From the NCBI RefSeq assembly GCF_029867415.1, contig NC_081183.1:196013563-196077562 (forward strand): 64,000 bases of DNA, written 5' to 3'. Below the pieces are notes generated by a model. That model was not told the origin of the DNA. It did no database searches and saw only the letters and a list, made by a program, of their open reading frames with translations. A program made the translations under genes and the position numbers. The DNA comes from Vicia villosa. Its lineage: Eukaryota; Streptophyta; Magnoliopsida; Fabales; Fabaceae. This document shows, piece after piece, positions 39,001 to 48,748 of the stretch. Position 1 is the first letter of the stretch; every line of letters starts with the position of its first letter.

Positions 39001-41889
39001 ACGCCTACGTTGTACTACGGCCTTGGCGGTCGGATTGATGGAGAGGTGGTGGCAGGCGACCTCAGGGTCGAGTCCGGGCATCTCTGCGGCGCTCCAGGCG
39101 AACAGGTCGGCATTGGCTCGAAGGCAGGCTACAAGTTGTTTCCTCGGTAGGTCAGGGATGCCTTTGCCAATCTTCACTGCTCTGTCGGGGTTGTCACCCA
39201 GGGGGATCAGCTCGAAATCTCCGTCGGGAACAGGCCGGACGGGATTCGATTGTGTTTCCTCCCCGGTCTTCAGTTCTTCTTGTGTGAACCTTGCATCGAG
39301 GTCGACTGAGCTGACGTTGGCCGTTGGAACCTGATCTTCCCGAGGATGCTTGTCTTCGGCTCTTGGTTTTTTGTTGGAGCTGGTCGGAGGAGCGATCAGC
39401 TCTAGTCCTTTGACGGATGCATCGAAGATCCTTCTCGCAGCTTCAATGTCGGCGTTGATGGTGGCCACTTTCCCTGTCCTCGTGTAGAACTTCATCTTCA
39501 GATGGACCGTGGAGGGCACGGCGGTTAGCTCAGCCAGTGTTGGGCGCCCGATGATGCAGTTGTACAATGTTTTGCAGTCGATTACCAGAAACCTGGTTTT
39601 GACTTGCCTGGACGCTTCCCCTTCCCCGAAGGTGACAATCAGCTCGACGTAGCCCCATGGTTTGGTGGTGGCTCCGTTAAAACCTTGGAGGTCGGAACCC
39701 ACATAGGGGGTGAGGTGCGAGTCGTCCAGCTGAAGTGTTTGGAAGAGGTGGGAGTACATGATGTCAACTGAACTACCTTCGTCTACCAGGACCCGTCGAA
39801 CATCGAAGTTCGCCATTCTGGCTCGGACGAGGAGGGGAATGGTGGCGTTTGGAGCTCCGCCGGGCAGTTCTTCGAGGTAGAAAGTGATCGGCTCTGACTT
39901 TCCTCGGAATTTCCGCAGAGTAGGGCCGAGATCGGCATTGGCGCTGAGTAGCTCGTCGAACTTTCTCTTGACTGAACTGACGGTGAGGGAGCCGGGGTCT
40001 CCGCCGTTGGAGATGACCATTGCGGTGGGGAAATGTTCCCAGGTGCTGAGAGCGGTCGTCACGCCGACCGAAGGGATGAAGTCTTCCGGTCGGGTTACGG
40101 ACAGTGCGACTTGAAGCGGTCTGCTGTCTGGTGAGTTCCCCTCGTCAGAGTTTCGAGGGATGTCTCTTCTGGGGGGTTCTCCCTTCTTGGTGTATCTTGC
40201 CAGGTGGCCCTCTTTGATCAGGGTCTCTATGGCATCTTTGAGATTTATGCATTCGTCGGTCGTATGTCCGTGACTTTTGTGGTACTTGCAGTACTTGGAC
40301 TTGTCCGTCCCCGGTCTGGTAGGATTTGACTTCGGGGGCCTGATGTTGGATTTCTTGAACTCGGCGTTCTGGCAGTCGGCCAGGATTTTCTCCCGGGAGG
40401 TGTTCAAAGGGGTGTAGTCGTTGAACCGCCCTGCCGGTCCTCGCCGTTCTTTTACATCTCGGGACCTATCGTCCCTCCTTTTGTCTTGTCCTCGGCGGGG
40501 CCCTGGATCTTCGAGGTTTGAGCTGCGAGCGGCATCACTGCCCCTTGAGGCCTTGATTGCTGCTGCCTCGCCTTCCTCAAAGTCGATGAATGCCTTTGCT
40601 TTGCGAAGGAGGTCATTCATCGAGCGCGGCTTCTCAATCTTAATGGCTTTCTTGAAGTCACTGCCGGGGATAAGTCCTCGCTCTAGGATGTACCTCTTCA
40701 TGTAGTCGGCCGTCTGCACTTGGACGGCCTCCTTGTTGAATCTTTCAAGGTAGTCCCGAAGAGGTTCGTTGAGTCCTTGTACCACGGCCTCGAGATTGGC
40801 TTCCGATTTCGGTTGTCGTCGGGAGGCTGTGAAGTGGCTCAAGAAGAGTTCTTTGAGCTCGGTCCATGAATGGATGGAGTTCGGAGGGAGGTTCCTGTAC
40901 CAGTTCATCGCTCCCTTCCTGAGGGTGGTTGGGAAGATGCGGCACTTGATCGAGCCTCTGACGACGTGATAGTCCATGACCGCTTCGATGCTCCGAATAT
41001 GGTCGTCGGGATCAGTGGTCCCGTCGTATTGGTCCAACATTGGCGGTTTTTCCATCCCCCGAGGGAGGTGGGCTCTCCGGATACTGGCGGACAAGGGGCT
41101 GCGGAAGTCCTCCTCGTCGCTTGGTCCTGGTGAATCGTAGTGCCTGTGTCGTCGGGAACCCCCCTGGTAGTCGTCCAACGCAGCTTTGGAGGGACCCCTA
41201 CGGCCCTGCTCGGGGGAGGGGCTTCTTTGTTCAGCAGTTTCAGGTTTCTGGCTCTTCCTGTTCTTCCTGGGTGGAGAACGGGAACGGGTCCTTCGGCGTC
41301 GATGTCTTCTCGGGGGAGACCTTGAAGAGGACGGGGAACGCCGACGGTATCTTCTCGGCGGTGAGCGCGAGGAGGAATAGGAGCGTGACCTGTAGTGCTT
41401 CCGCGGAGAGGGGCGACGTCGTCGCTGTCTTTCCAGTTCGTGGATTCGGTCGTCCTGCATCCTGAGGAGGCTGTTGGTCAATTGTATTTCCTTGAGCAAG
41501 CGGACGGTAATGGGGTCAGTGCCTTCGGGAATGTTGAGCGGCTTCTCTTCTTCTCCATGACGGGCTCTCCGCCTCTCGGAGGTGTGGGTGAATGAGGAAG
41601 CATGTTGCCCGTCTCGAGGGTCGGTTTCATTCACATTCTGGGTATGTTCCGGCACGTTGGTCGTTCGGATCTGCTCGCCGTTCTGAACGTGCCCTTCTGG
41701 AGGAACATAGTCAACATTCTGGACCTGTTGTAGGACCTGCAACAGCTGAGTGTCCTGGGTTTCATGCCCGGACCTTTGTCGCCGACGATCCCCCCGACGA
41801 TGATTAGCTAGCTCGCGGGAGGATTCCTCGATCAGCTCGTGAAGGAGGAAAGGGTCAGCGTTTGGGATGTTGTTGTTGTTGTCAGCCAT
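36016..41889 (-). CDS. gag-pol polyprotein of Tat gypsy element
   Basis: One uninterrupted frame of 1957 residues. In order: Arg/Ser-rich N-terminus (about 150-240); retrotrans_gag core with MNWYRNLPPNSIHSW (about 330); Cys/His knuckle CKYHKSHGHTTDEC (about 535); aspartic protease with VDEGSSVDIMY (about 702) and the partner stretch NCIIGRPTL; reverse transcriptase with MPFGLKNAGATYQ and YMDD (about 1110); a first RNase H whose usual Asp position reads LAVSGEA; a second, intact RNase H with YVDGASS, EYEALL and YTDSQL (about 1385-1515); integrase with HLGG, CDRCQ, then the DDE residues in GMDLLGPF, TDNGTQF and GQAEAANR (about 1590-1830). Two RNase H domains define the Tat lineage. The ATG is the first in frame, 58 bp after the primer-binding site. 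No stops or shifts are seen. Confidence 0.96.
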   Translation of the reverse strand: MADNNNNIPNADPFLLHELIEESSRELANHRRGDRRRQRSGHETQDTQLLQVLQQVQNVDYVPPEGHVQNGEQIRTTNVPEHTQNVNETDPRDGQHASSFTHTSERRRARHGEEEKPLNIPEGTDPITVRLLKEIQLTNSLLRMQDDRIHELERQRRRRPSPRKHYRSRSYSSSRSPPRRYRRRSPSSSRSPPRRHRRRRTRSRSPPRKNRKSQKPETAEQRSPSPEQGRRGPSKAALDDYQGGSRRHRHYDSPGPSDEEDFRSPLSASIRRAHLPRGMEKPPMLDQYDGTTDPDDHIRSIEAVMDYHVVRGSIKCRIFPTTLRKGAMNWYRNLPPNSIHSWTELKELFLSHFTASRRQPKSEANLEAVVQGLNEPLRDYLERFNKEAVQVQTADYMKRYILERGLIPGSDFKKAIKIEKPRSMNDLLRKAKAFIDFEEGEAAAIKASRGSDAARSSNLEDPGPRRGQDKRRDDRSRDVKERRGPAGRFNDYTPLNTSREKILADCQNAEFKKSNIRPPKSNPTRPGTDKSKYCKYHKSHGHTTDECINLKDAIETLIKEGHLARYTKKGEPPRRDIPRNSDEGNSPDSRPLQVALSVTRPEDFIPSVGVTTALSTWEHFPTAMVISNGGDPGSLTVSSVKRKFDELLSANADLGPTLRKFRGKSEPITFYLEELPGGAPNATIPLLVRARMANFDVRRVLVDEGSSVDIMYSHLFQTLQLDDSHLTPYVGSDLQGFNGATTKPWGYVELIVTFGEGEASRQVKTRFLVIDCKTLYNCIIGRPTLAELTAVPSTVHLKMKFYTRTGKVATINADIEAARRIFDASVKGLELIAPPTSSNKKPRAEDKHPREDQVPTANVSSVDLDARFTQEELKTGEETQSNPVRPVPDGDFELIPLGDNPDRAVKIGKGIPDLPRKQLVACLRANADLFAWSAAEMPGLDPEVACHHLSINPTAKAVVQRRRRQSPEKAEAAEKAVKDLLEANFISEAKYSTWLSNVVLVKKSNGKWRMCVDYTDVNRACPKDAYPLPNIDRLVNNSAGYKLLSFMDAYSGYNQIPMAKCDKQCTAFMTESGNYYYNVMPFGLKNAGATYQRMMNKVFRGEIGDTLEVYMDDMIVKSREDSDHTLHLERVFKQARSCRMRFNPEKCTFGVRAGKFLGFYLTERGIEANPDKCRAFSDLPTPTNKKSIQVLNGMLTALSRFVAKSAQHALPFFKLLRKEAAFEWSEECERALSHLKQVLSKPPVLSRPDSNEVLYLYLAVSGEAASAALIRETEDGQKPVYFTSKALQGPEVRYQQIEKIALALITAARRLRYYFLAHTIIVRTDQPIKQLLSRPDMAGRMLKWSLELSEFDIQYEGRKALKAQALADFVAEMTTISNSPTPTEKKWTIYVDGASSHAGSGAGIILENDDGLVIEVSLVLSFTTSNNQAEYEALLAGLRLAEDVGAREVMIYTDSQLVASQVSGDYQAKNDTLAEYLSLVKEKMKGFTKADVAHIPREHNSRADLLSKLASTRKKGGNKSVIQEILSDPSVGKNAQTIQVFAIGDAHCWMTPVYKYLMNDELPDDPKEASAIKRRACSYTVIENKLYRRGFSIPLLKCIDGSQAMEVLQELHEGINGQHLGGRSLARKALRAGYYWPTMQQDAKEHVQKCDRCQRHADMHLAPPNELKSLSSPWPFSTWGMDLLGPFPVGSYQNKYLVVAVDYFTKWIEAEALAKITSQNVLRFYKRNILARFGVPQAIITDNGTQFTDKKFQEFVAKLGTKQHFTSVEHPQTNGQAEAANRVILRGLKRRLGEAKKAWVEELHSVLWAYRTTPHSSTGETPFRLTYGTEAVIPVEIREPSRRTEFPLEEELNDEAMREELDMVEEIRAGSALREAKLKQQIALRHNTKVIKREFEIGALVLRRNMKDSREGKLAPNWEGPYRVYDKTENGAYYLENLLGEKLARPWNAEKLRRYYS

Positions 41890-41946
41890 GACGATCGGAG
41901 ATGATTAGCTTTGATCTTTGTTCTTTAAAGATGGGGAAGCAAGTTT

Positions 41947-41962
41947 CCCACAGACGGCGCCA
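41947..41962 (-). other. primer-binding site of gypsy element
   Basis: One base inside the 5' LTR, the minus strand reads TGGCGCCGTCTGTGGG. The first nine bases (TGGCGCCGT) would pair with the 3' end of a plant tRNA-Asp; the rest departs from that tRNA, as in several other Tat elements. Confidence 0.75.
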
Positions 41963-41963
41963 C

Positions 41964-42542
41964 TGATCGTACCTGATCAGAAGAATCGTCGTAGGCTGCT
42001 CGGACTGGATCTTCTAGGAAGGAGGAGGAGGGGGGGTGTACCTGCAAGGTACTCCAATGCCAAAGTAAGTTGACGAGCAAAGGAGCGCAAGTACTAGCTA
42101 AGAGTGAGTAAGAATTGAATACCTGACCCTCTAATCAGAGAGGGTATATATAGCCCCCAGCGCTGGGCCATGATCTCGCTATTGGGTTGGATTCCCAAGC
42201 CCAACTAGGAGACTGCCAGGTTTCCTGAGCGGAAATATCGGAGGTGCGTGTACGCCCTCTGTCCTGGTTAACCGCTCCGAAATCCAAGGGAAGACGCGGT
42301 CTTTGAGGAGCCACGTGGCATCCGAGTTATTCGGAGGATTGGATATGAAAGAGCCCCGCGCGGAGCAGGGTCCTCGGCAAGGATGACGTCCGGGGGAGAG
42401 CTAACGCCGAGCAAGGGTCCACTCCGGGTAGGGTGTTAGTGCCGAGCAAGGCGTGTCGGGAAGGCACTGAACTATTCATGGGCCTCTGAGGCTTATTGGG
42501 CCGAAAGCGGTGTTGGGCCTAGCCTTGGCCCAGTCCAGAACA
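41964..42542 (-). repeat. 5' LTR of gypsy element
   Basis: 579 bp, with the same ends and internal TATATATAG as the 3' LTR; C at 42202 is the single difference. It drives gag-pol toward lower coordinates. Confidence 0.95.
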
Positions 42543-42547
42543 GATAT

Positions 42548-42968
42548 ATTCACGTAAAAGTGAATTTTTTACATGATTTGTAATAGACATGATAAAGAGG
42601 TTGAGAAGAAAAATATGACATTCATTCATTTTTTTATGCTAAACCCTAAAAACATTTGACACTAAGAACGACATATTATCGATGGTGATCGCTTGAATTT
42701 AATTATAGAAAAATTTGGTCTTCATCTTGGGGAAGCAGAAAAAACCTCTAACAACCTAAGTTCTTTCATTTCAGAAGTTTATATCATAAACTTAATCAGT
42801 TCAAGCTCATCATTTTATCAAAAAGTGAGATGTCATATATGAAACTATTTATTTTATTTTAGCATTACCTAAAGAGGGAAGAAATGGAAACTTTTTATTT
42901 TATTTGAACATATGTTTATAAGTGGGGGCAATTCCCACCTTACAAGCTAGTTATGTAAAGTTGAGTTA
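42548..42968. other. AT-rich DNA and broken TRIM-like LTR end
   Basis: There is no gene. The last 80 bp (TTTATAAGTGGGGGCAATTC ... TTGAGTTA) are the 3' end of a TRIM-like LTR that continues after the solo LTR at 45310. Confidence 0.5.
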
Positions 42969-45309
42969 TGTAACGCCCATTTGTTTATTTAATTAAATAT
43001 TTTCAATTTAATTGTTGAAATTGTGAAATGTCGATTTAAATTGTGTTGTTATTAGTTAAATTAATTAGTTGATTAAGTGGTAGGACAAATATTAGAATAA
43101 TATTAGATTAATTATATGGGCTTTTAATGATTAGAAGTAGTAAAAGTGGGGGGCATAGAAATGAAGCCCAATAAGAGTGATAGAAAAATAGTATTAGTAT
43201 TATATGGTTAATTAGAATAAAAGAAAATTATAAATAGCAACAGGAGAGTTTTAGGTTTTTATCAGAAAAAGAGGAACAAGGGTTTTGAAAAAGAGAGATA
43301 CGTAGAAGTTGCAGAAAAGAGGCAAGACTATGATTCAATAGGAGAATTAGAGCAACCTTCAATCCAAGGTAAGAATGGGGTTCTAACTCTATAATAGGAT
43401 ATATGATGAATGGTATGTGGGATTTAGGTTGTTAAAATTGTTGTTGTGTGTGTTGACTTGCTGTGAAAATTTGGAAATTGATGAAAGTGGTATTGACTGT
43501 CATGAAATTTTGATACAGGTAGTATTTCAATTGATTGAATTTGGTTATTGTAAATTAAGGTAAACCGTAAATAGATTAAGTCTTCCTGTAATATTAGGAG
43601 ATGGCATGATTAATTGAGTGAAAACTCATGGAAGAATCGGCTGAATTTTGATGAAGACGATGAGTTTCCGAGGTACAGAAAGATAGTGGCGGGAGCCACC
43701 ATGTTTTAGTGGCGAGTGCCACTATATTAGGATAATATAAAGTGGTAAAGTGGGGGAGAGGCGGCACCTGCCACCAAGAAAGAGGCGGCTACCCCTATGA
43801 GCACAACAAGGAAGGGACGCTCACCCCCTGTGAATGAAGAAGAAAAGGGAGCGCCTACCACCAAGGAAGGGGCGGCTGTCCCTATGAGCACAACAAGGAA
43901 GAGGGCGCTCACCCCCTATAAGTGAAGAAGAAAAGAGAGCGCCTGCTCCTTGGGGAAGAAAGAATAGGGGCGGTCACCCCTTGTGGTAGTGGGGACCACC
44001 AAAAATTTATACTTTGCCTAATTATTTCTAGGTCCATGTAGCAATTAGTGACAGTAATGAACTAATGTCTAAGTAAGTGGTAGTATGTAAATTAAATTAA
44101 TGCATGTTAACTAAAGGGAAATATGCCTTAGCAACAGTAGCCGGGAATTACACATAGCAGAGTAATATTGTCTGTAGGTATCATTAAGGAGAAGATTAGC
44201 AAAGATCAATAACAACATTAAAAAAAATTATGGAGTTTCTAATAGCAGTAAGAATGTGGAAAATATATCAGTAATTTTAGCAGAAGAAATAGTTAGCAAA
44301 ATAAAGTCGAACTACCTGATTAATTGTATAGAGTGTTTGCGATATTTTGGTTAAAACCGAGAATTGTACAAGTTGCTATGATGTAATTATCGTTGATATG
44401 AATTTTTCAGGTAGTGATGAATGTTGTTGAAATGCCTCTATTAATTGGCAAATTTAAGTTGTAGGCTTATGACTAATGTTGATTTTGTTGTTATGCTGCT
44501 GTTTAACTTTGTTGTTGTTATTTCGGCATTCATATCGTTGTCGCATACATAACATATCAAGTTAGGAGCTGATGCTCGGTAAGTTGGTCTGGATTGACAA
44601 ATATTAAGCTGAAGGCGTATGCCTTGTTGACGCCTCTATTAATTGGCAGATTCTAAGTTGGGAGTTTTGCTCCATTGGTACCACATACATGTGCACTGTA
44701 CGAGTCGCATTTCGTGTCACATATTTGAATTGTTGTTATTATAATATAAAGATGTTTATGTTGTTGAATTGTGATGATGGATATTGTTTGAAAGTTGTTG
44801 AAGTGGTGATTTTATATAATCTAATTCTAATATATTATTTATCATACGTTCTATTATATGGTTTGACATCTCAGCCCTTCTGTTTGAATGTTACCTCTAT
44901 GTTGGTAACATGCAGGTAATCCAGAGCGAAGGCTGTTTACCTTCAGTAGTTTAAGTTAGGTGTTGGTCGCTCTGACACGTAACACTGAGGGGGATGAACG
45001 TGTGTTGCTTTATTGTTGATTTTATTTCCATTGCTGAATTTTGTTAAATACTTTGTTGCTTTGAAATCGTTTAGGTTGGACAAAGATGTTATGCTTTTGA
45101 GCTGAATTTTATGAATTTGCTGCGTGGTAATTTAAAAGTTGTTTTATTTTGAGGACATAAAGTTGTTGTTATTTGTTCATCCAAGTTGTTATTTGTATAT
45201 GTATTACATGCGATTATATGTTGACGTTTTAAGTTGAAAAATGTGGCATCCTATTTGTGTTGTGACTCTGATTTTAATATTATCCTTCGGGTAGAAATGA
45301 GGTGTTACA
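42969..45309. mobile_element. 2.34-kb solo LTR with 5-bp TSD
   Basis: The sequence begins TGTAACGCCC and ends GGTGTTACA (TG..CA, with mirrored ends). It is flanked by a perfect 5-bp repeat, AGTTA (42964-42968, 45310-45314). There are no pol domains and no second LTR copy, as expected after recombination between two LTRs. A TATA-like ATTATAAATAG occurs at about 43227-43237, and CCAAGGTAAG, a strong splice-donor match, at about 43363. The lineage cannot be told without internal sequence; long TGTAAC..GTTACA LTRs are common in legume gypsy elements. Confidence 0.8.
43755..43990. repeat. 87-bp GC-rich tandem repeat in solo LTR
   Basis: About 2.5 diverged units contain CTATGAGCACAACAAGGAAG and GCGCTCACCCCCT; GGCGGCT recurs at 43784 and 43871. 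Confidence 0.75.
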
Positions 45310-46065
45310 AGTTAGGCTTAACCACAATTCTAAAATGGTATCAAAACTAAGTTTAAGATCCATTGACCTATATGCTATCAGGTTCTGGTTATTGGATTTT
45401 CTACTATTTATATTCACACTCCAGATATATAGTCATGTGCGTAACGGGTGTATGTTAAAGAGTCTCATATTAGATAATATATGGCCTAAACATATGTTAA
45501 TAAGTGTGGTGATCCTCACTTGACAATCTTGTTTGTAGGAATAAGTTTAACCCAACCTAAATTCTAAAATTGTACTAGAGTCTATCATAGATCTGATCGT
45601 CCAAGCTTTATGCTCATTAAGGCTCAAGTGTGATATAATGTGTTAAAGAGTCTTACATTGTGGTTGGGTTTAACCTTACAAAATCATCTTATAAGGTGAG
45701 GACTATCCTCACTTATAAACACAACACATTACATATCTCTAAGCATTGCAGGAATAAATCCACCCTCTTCAAACTCAATACAATGCAAGTGTTATAGGTT
45801 GTAATGAAGTAAAACTAAATGCTATAATTAGGCGACAAGGAGAAGACCGTAATTAAGACGGAATTTTCAATACACCCTCTCACGCTCAAGCCTTAATGGG
45901 CCTGAAGCGTGGATGATTTACGAAACTCAATAACATAGCTAGTATATGCTCTGATATCATCTTAATAATTTGGTTTTGACTTAACTCATCCTTACAAAAC
46001 CAACTGGTAAGGTGAGGATTTCCCTTACTTATAAACACAACACAACACATATCTCGAAGAAATAT
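45310..46065. mobile_element. TRIM-like LTR element remnants
   Basis: After the solo LTR the interrupted sequence resumes: TTAGGCTTAACC, then AATGGTATCAAAACT, which is near the tRNA-iMet primer site TGGTATCAGAGC expected just inside a 5' LTR. A second LTR-like block (GTTAAAGAGTCTCATATTAG, TTAATAAGTGTGGTGATCC) lies at 45450-45560. Two further blocks, 45640-45740 and 45960-46050, carry the same CCTTACAAAA..GGTGAGGA..TTATAAACACAA pattern in reverse, with GCTCTGATATCATC beside the second. I read this as two short, decayed TRIM-type elements in opposite orientations. Boundaries are approximate. Confidence 0.5.
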
Positions 46066-46724
46066 AAGACTAAATTCACTTATTAAAATCTAACATAATT
46101 AGATATGGCAACAATATGAGGAGAATATGGGTTTTACCTTCCCCATACCCAAATCTGACTCCATGATAAATACATGTTTCATACCTTATCTCTAGTGGTA
46201 ATAAATAATTGAACTCTAAACTCGTCCTAAATAAGTTTGGGATGGGTTAAGGTATCTCCACCTTGATCTCATCCCTATAGTGGAATCAATTTTTAATAGA
46301 AATAATCATTTCCTCTAATCCAAAATTTGCCTCAAACCTAAAACATGTGTCAAACCTGACAACCATCAACATATAATTACAAATATAATTACAAATAATT
46401 AAATAAATCAATTTCAAATTTACATTTTAAATATTTCAAATAATAAGTAAAACACAAATATAAAAGCATTGATCATGCAACTAATATTTCAAATTATTAA
46501 AGCTAAATAATAAAGTAAAGACCAATATATTAAAAATAAATTTAGACAAAAAACGGTTAACAATATTAAAAATAAAAAAAGAATTTATCGGCTCGACGTG
46601 GTTAGGCAGTCAACAAAAGTAAAATAACGTCGTCTCCGTGAATTCACGGCATTTGCAACAAGAGAAACAAGTGGAAACTGTTCCAAATCTTCAATCCTTC
46701 CATCAAATCCATTCTTTCAACCAA
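46066..46724. other. AP-2 sigma promoter and leader region
   Basis: AT-rich, with no further gene. The last 165 bp become less AT-rich (GGCTCGACGTGG, AACGTCGTCTCCGTGAATTC) and probably contain the transcription start and 5' leader of the following gene. Confidence 0.5.
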
Positions 46725-48748
46725 ATGGTACTCTCTTTCTACTCTTAACAATTTCTCTTTTTTTCATTTCATTTTCAAAAATCAAATAAATTAACCATTT
46801 TCTTCCCCTTTTGAATCGCAGATCCGATTCATTCTTTTGCAGAACCGCCAGGGTAAAACCCGTTTAGCCAAATACTATGTTCCTCTCGAAGATTCCGAGA
46901 AACACAAGGTCGAATACGAGGTACTAACTTTCTTCCTTAATTACCATTTTCTCCTCCGCTTAACCTAAACCTAATTTTCTCTATTTCATTTTTAGGTTCA
47001 TCGTCTCGTTGTAAATAGAGATCCCAAATACACTAATTTCGTTGAGGTAGTATCAATTTTTTTGAAAGATTGTGTTTTTTTTTTTGTTCATTGTGTTTGA
47101 TGATGGGTGATTTGTTTTGCAGTTTCGTACACACAAGGTTATATACAGGAGATATGCTGGATTGTTTTTCTCACTTTGTGTTGATATTACCGATAATGAA
47201 TTGGCCTATTTAGAGTGTATCCATTTGTTTGTTGAAATTTTGGATCACTTCTTCAGCAATGTCTGTGAACTTGATTTGGTTTTTAACTTCCACAAGGTTT
47301 GGTTTTTTTTTTTTAGCATCAATATATTTATGTGCTTACATTACTCAATTATTCCATTTTCTCAAATTGTTATCGGTGTTGTCATGATAATGTTAATGTT
47401 GCGTTGGGTTTGTGTGGTAAAACTAGACAAGATAAGACTGAGTTGGAATAACGTCTCTGTTGTAAGAAAGACGGTGAAAACTTGGCTTAGGTGGTTCGAA
47501 CATTTAGATTTTGTAGTATAAAAAGTAGATCAGATGGGGTTAGTCAAATCATTAGAGAAACTATTCAGAAAGATTTAGAGATCAATGAGTTTGATAGAAG
47601 CATGATATATGAATCAACATTTTGGCGTCGATTGATCCATGTGGTAAGCTTTAGTTGTTGTTTGGCTTCTGGCTTATATTAGAGTTTTTGCAAAACTATC
47701 GTCTGCACTGAACCATTTGCTATGCTACATTTTGTGTTATTTAGTTTCTTATTGAGCATTCCTTATATGCAACTTCATCCACTGTGTTATTTAGGTTCTA
47801 ATTAAGCATTCCTTATATGCAACTTCATCCACTGTGTTATGTAGTTTCTAATTAAGCATTCCTTATACGCAACTTCATCCACTGTGTTATTTAGGTTCTA
47901 ATTAAGCATTCCTTATATGCAACTTCATCCACTGTGTTATGTAGTTTCTAATTAAGCATTCCTTATACGCAACTTCATCCACTGTGTTATTTAGGTTCTA
48001 ATTAAGCATTCCTTATATGCAACTTCATCCACTGTGTTATGTAGTTTCTAATTAAGCATTCCTTATACGCAACTTCATCCACTGTGTTATTTAGGTTCTA
48101 ATTAAGCATTCCTTATATGCAACTTCATCCACTGTGTTATGTAGTTTCTAATTAAGCATTCCTTATACGCAACTTCATCCACTGTGTTATTTAGGTTCTA
48201 ATTAAGCATTCCTTATATGCAACTTCATCCACTGTGTTATGTAGTTTCTAATTAAGCATTCCTTATACGCAACTTCATCCATTGATTGTGTTGTAGATAT
48301 ATCCCAAGTTTTACGGGCTCTACATATATTATGTTATCTTGTCTAAGTGAAGTAGTGATTACAGAGGGCTGGGATTGGAGTGGTTATTGATTATAATGTT
48401 GAATCTCATTGCTTCTTAAGATTTTTTCTTCTTGTTGTTCCTTGCTCATTTAGTTTTATTTGGCTTGAAGGTATACCTTATACTTGATGAATTCATTCTA
48501 GCGGGTGAACTGCAAGAAACAAGCAAAAAGGTATACATTTTCTTTTGATATGTGATTACTTAATGGAAGTTTGGGCTGTATAGTTATTAAATTATGATTT
48601 TAGGCTTAGTTCCTTGGCTTCTTTGTGCATCTTGATTGTAAGCTAAATTTATGACACACACAACCCGGATTCCAGAACCAAACCAACTTGTTTTCTGTGC
48701 TTGCAGGCTATCATTGAAAGAATGGGAGAACTTGAAAAACTAGAGTGA
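46725..48748 (+). CDS. AP2S: AP-2 complex subunit sigma (clathrin adaptor)
   Basis: The small sigma subunit of the AP-2 adaptor, which links cargo and clathrin at the plasma membrane during endocytosis. Six exons: 46725-46727, 46822-46920, 46996-47046, 47123-47296, 48471-48530, 48707-48748. All introns are GT-AG; 429 nt give 142 residues, exactly the family length. Landmarks are [57 protein letters not shown] and [20 protein letters not shown], which are near-invariant in plant AP2S. Exon 1 contributes only the ATG, followed at once by the donor. Intron 4 (1174 bp) holds a 50-bp minisatellite. It diverges from the hexokinase gene and converges with the gene ending at 49234. Confidence 0.97.
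47731..48284. repeat. 50-bp minisatellite with 100-bp higher-order unit
   Basis: Eleven units occur in an AP-2 sigma intron; the CCTTATAYGC tract recurs at 47761, 47811, 47861 and so on every 50 bp to 48261. From 47811, two variants strictly alternate: type A (TTAGGTTCTAATTAAGCATT with TATATGC) and type B (GTAGTTTCTAATTAAGCATT with TATACGC). This makes five near-identical AB dimers of 100 bp. The first unit is more diverged. The array therefore expanded as dimers, and recently. Confidence 0.97.

Larger units (their letters stand above)
31982..42542 (-). mobile_element. young Ty3/gypsy (Tat lineage) retrotransposon
   Basis: A complete 10,561-bp element flanked by a perfect 5-bp repeat, GATAT (31977-31981, 42543-42547). 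On the minus strand the order is 5' LTR (41964-42542), primer-binding site, gag-pol (36016-41889), a spacer, a spliced gene on the opposite strand (32972-35321), polypurine tract and 3' LTR (31982-32560). Both LTRs are 579 bp with TG/CA ends and differ, by eye, only at 32220 (T) versus 42202 (C). Dual RNase H domains and an antisense extra gene are hallmarks of the Tat group (compare maize Grande). The DNA is GC-rich against its surroundings. The intact frame and near-identical LTRs mark it as recent and possibly still active. Confidence 0.95.

Noticed and set aside
40421..41807. Many plus-strand frames of 60-140 residues across gag-pol
   Set aside because: They are GC-rich shadows opposite the intact minus-strand frame, with no splice or promoter signals of their own.
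47117..47521. 134-residue open frame continuing AP2S exon 4 past 47296
   Set aside because: The conserved AP2S residues stop exactly at FHK before a GT donor, and the protein resumes in frame at 48471; the rest is intron.
47731..48284. CRISPR-like array (regular 50-bp repeats)
   Set aside because: Units abut with no unique spacers and lie in a plant intron; it is a minisatellite.
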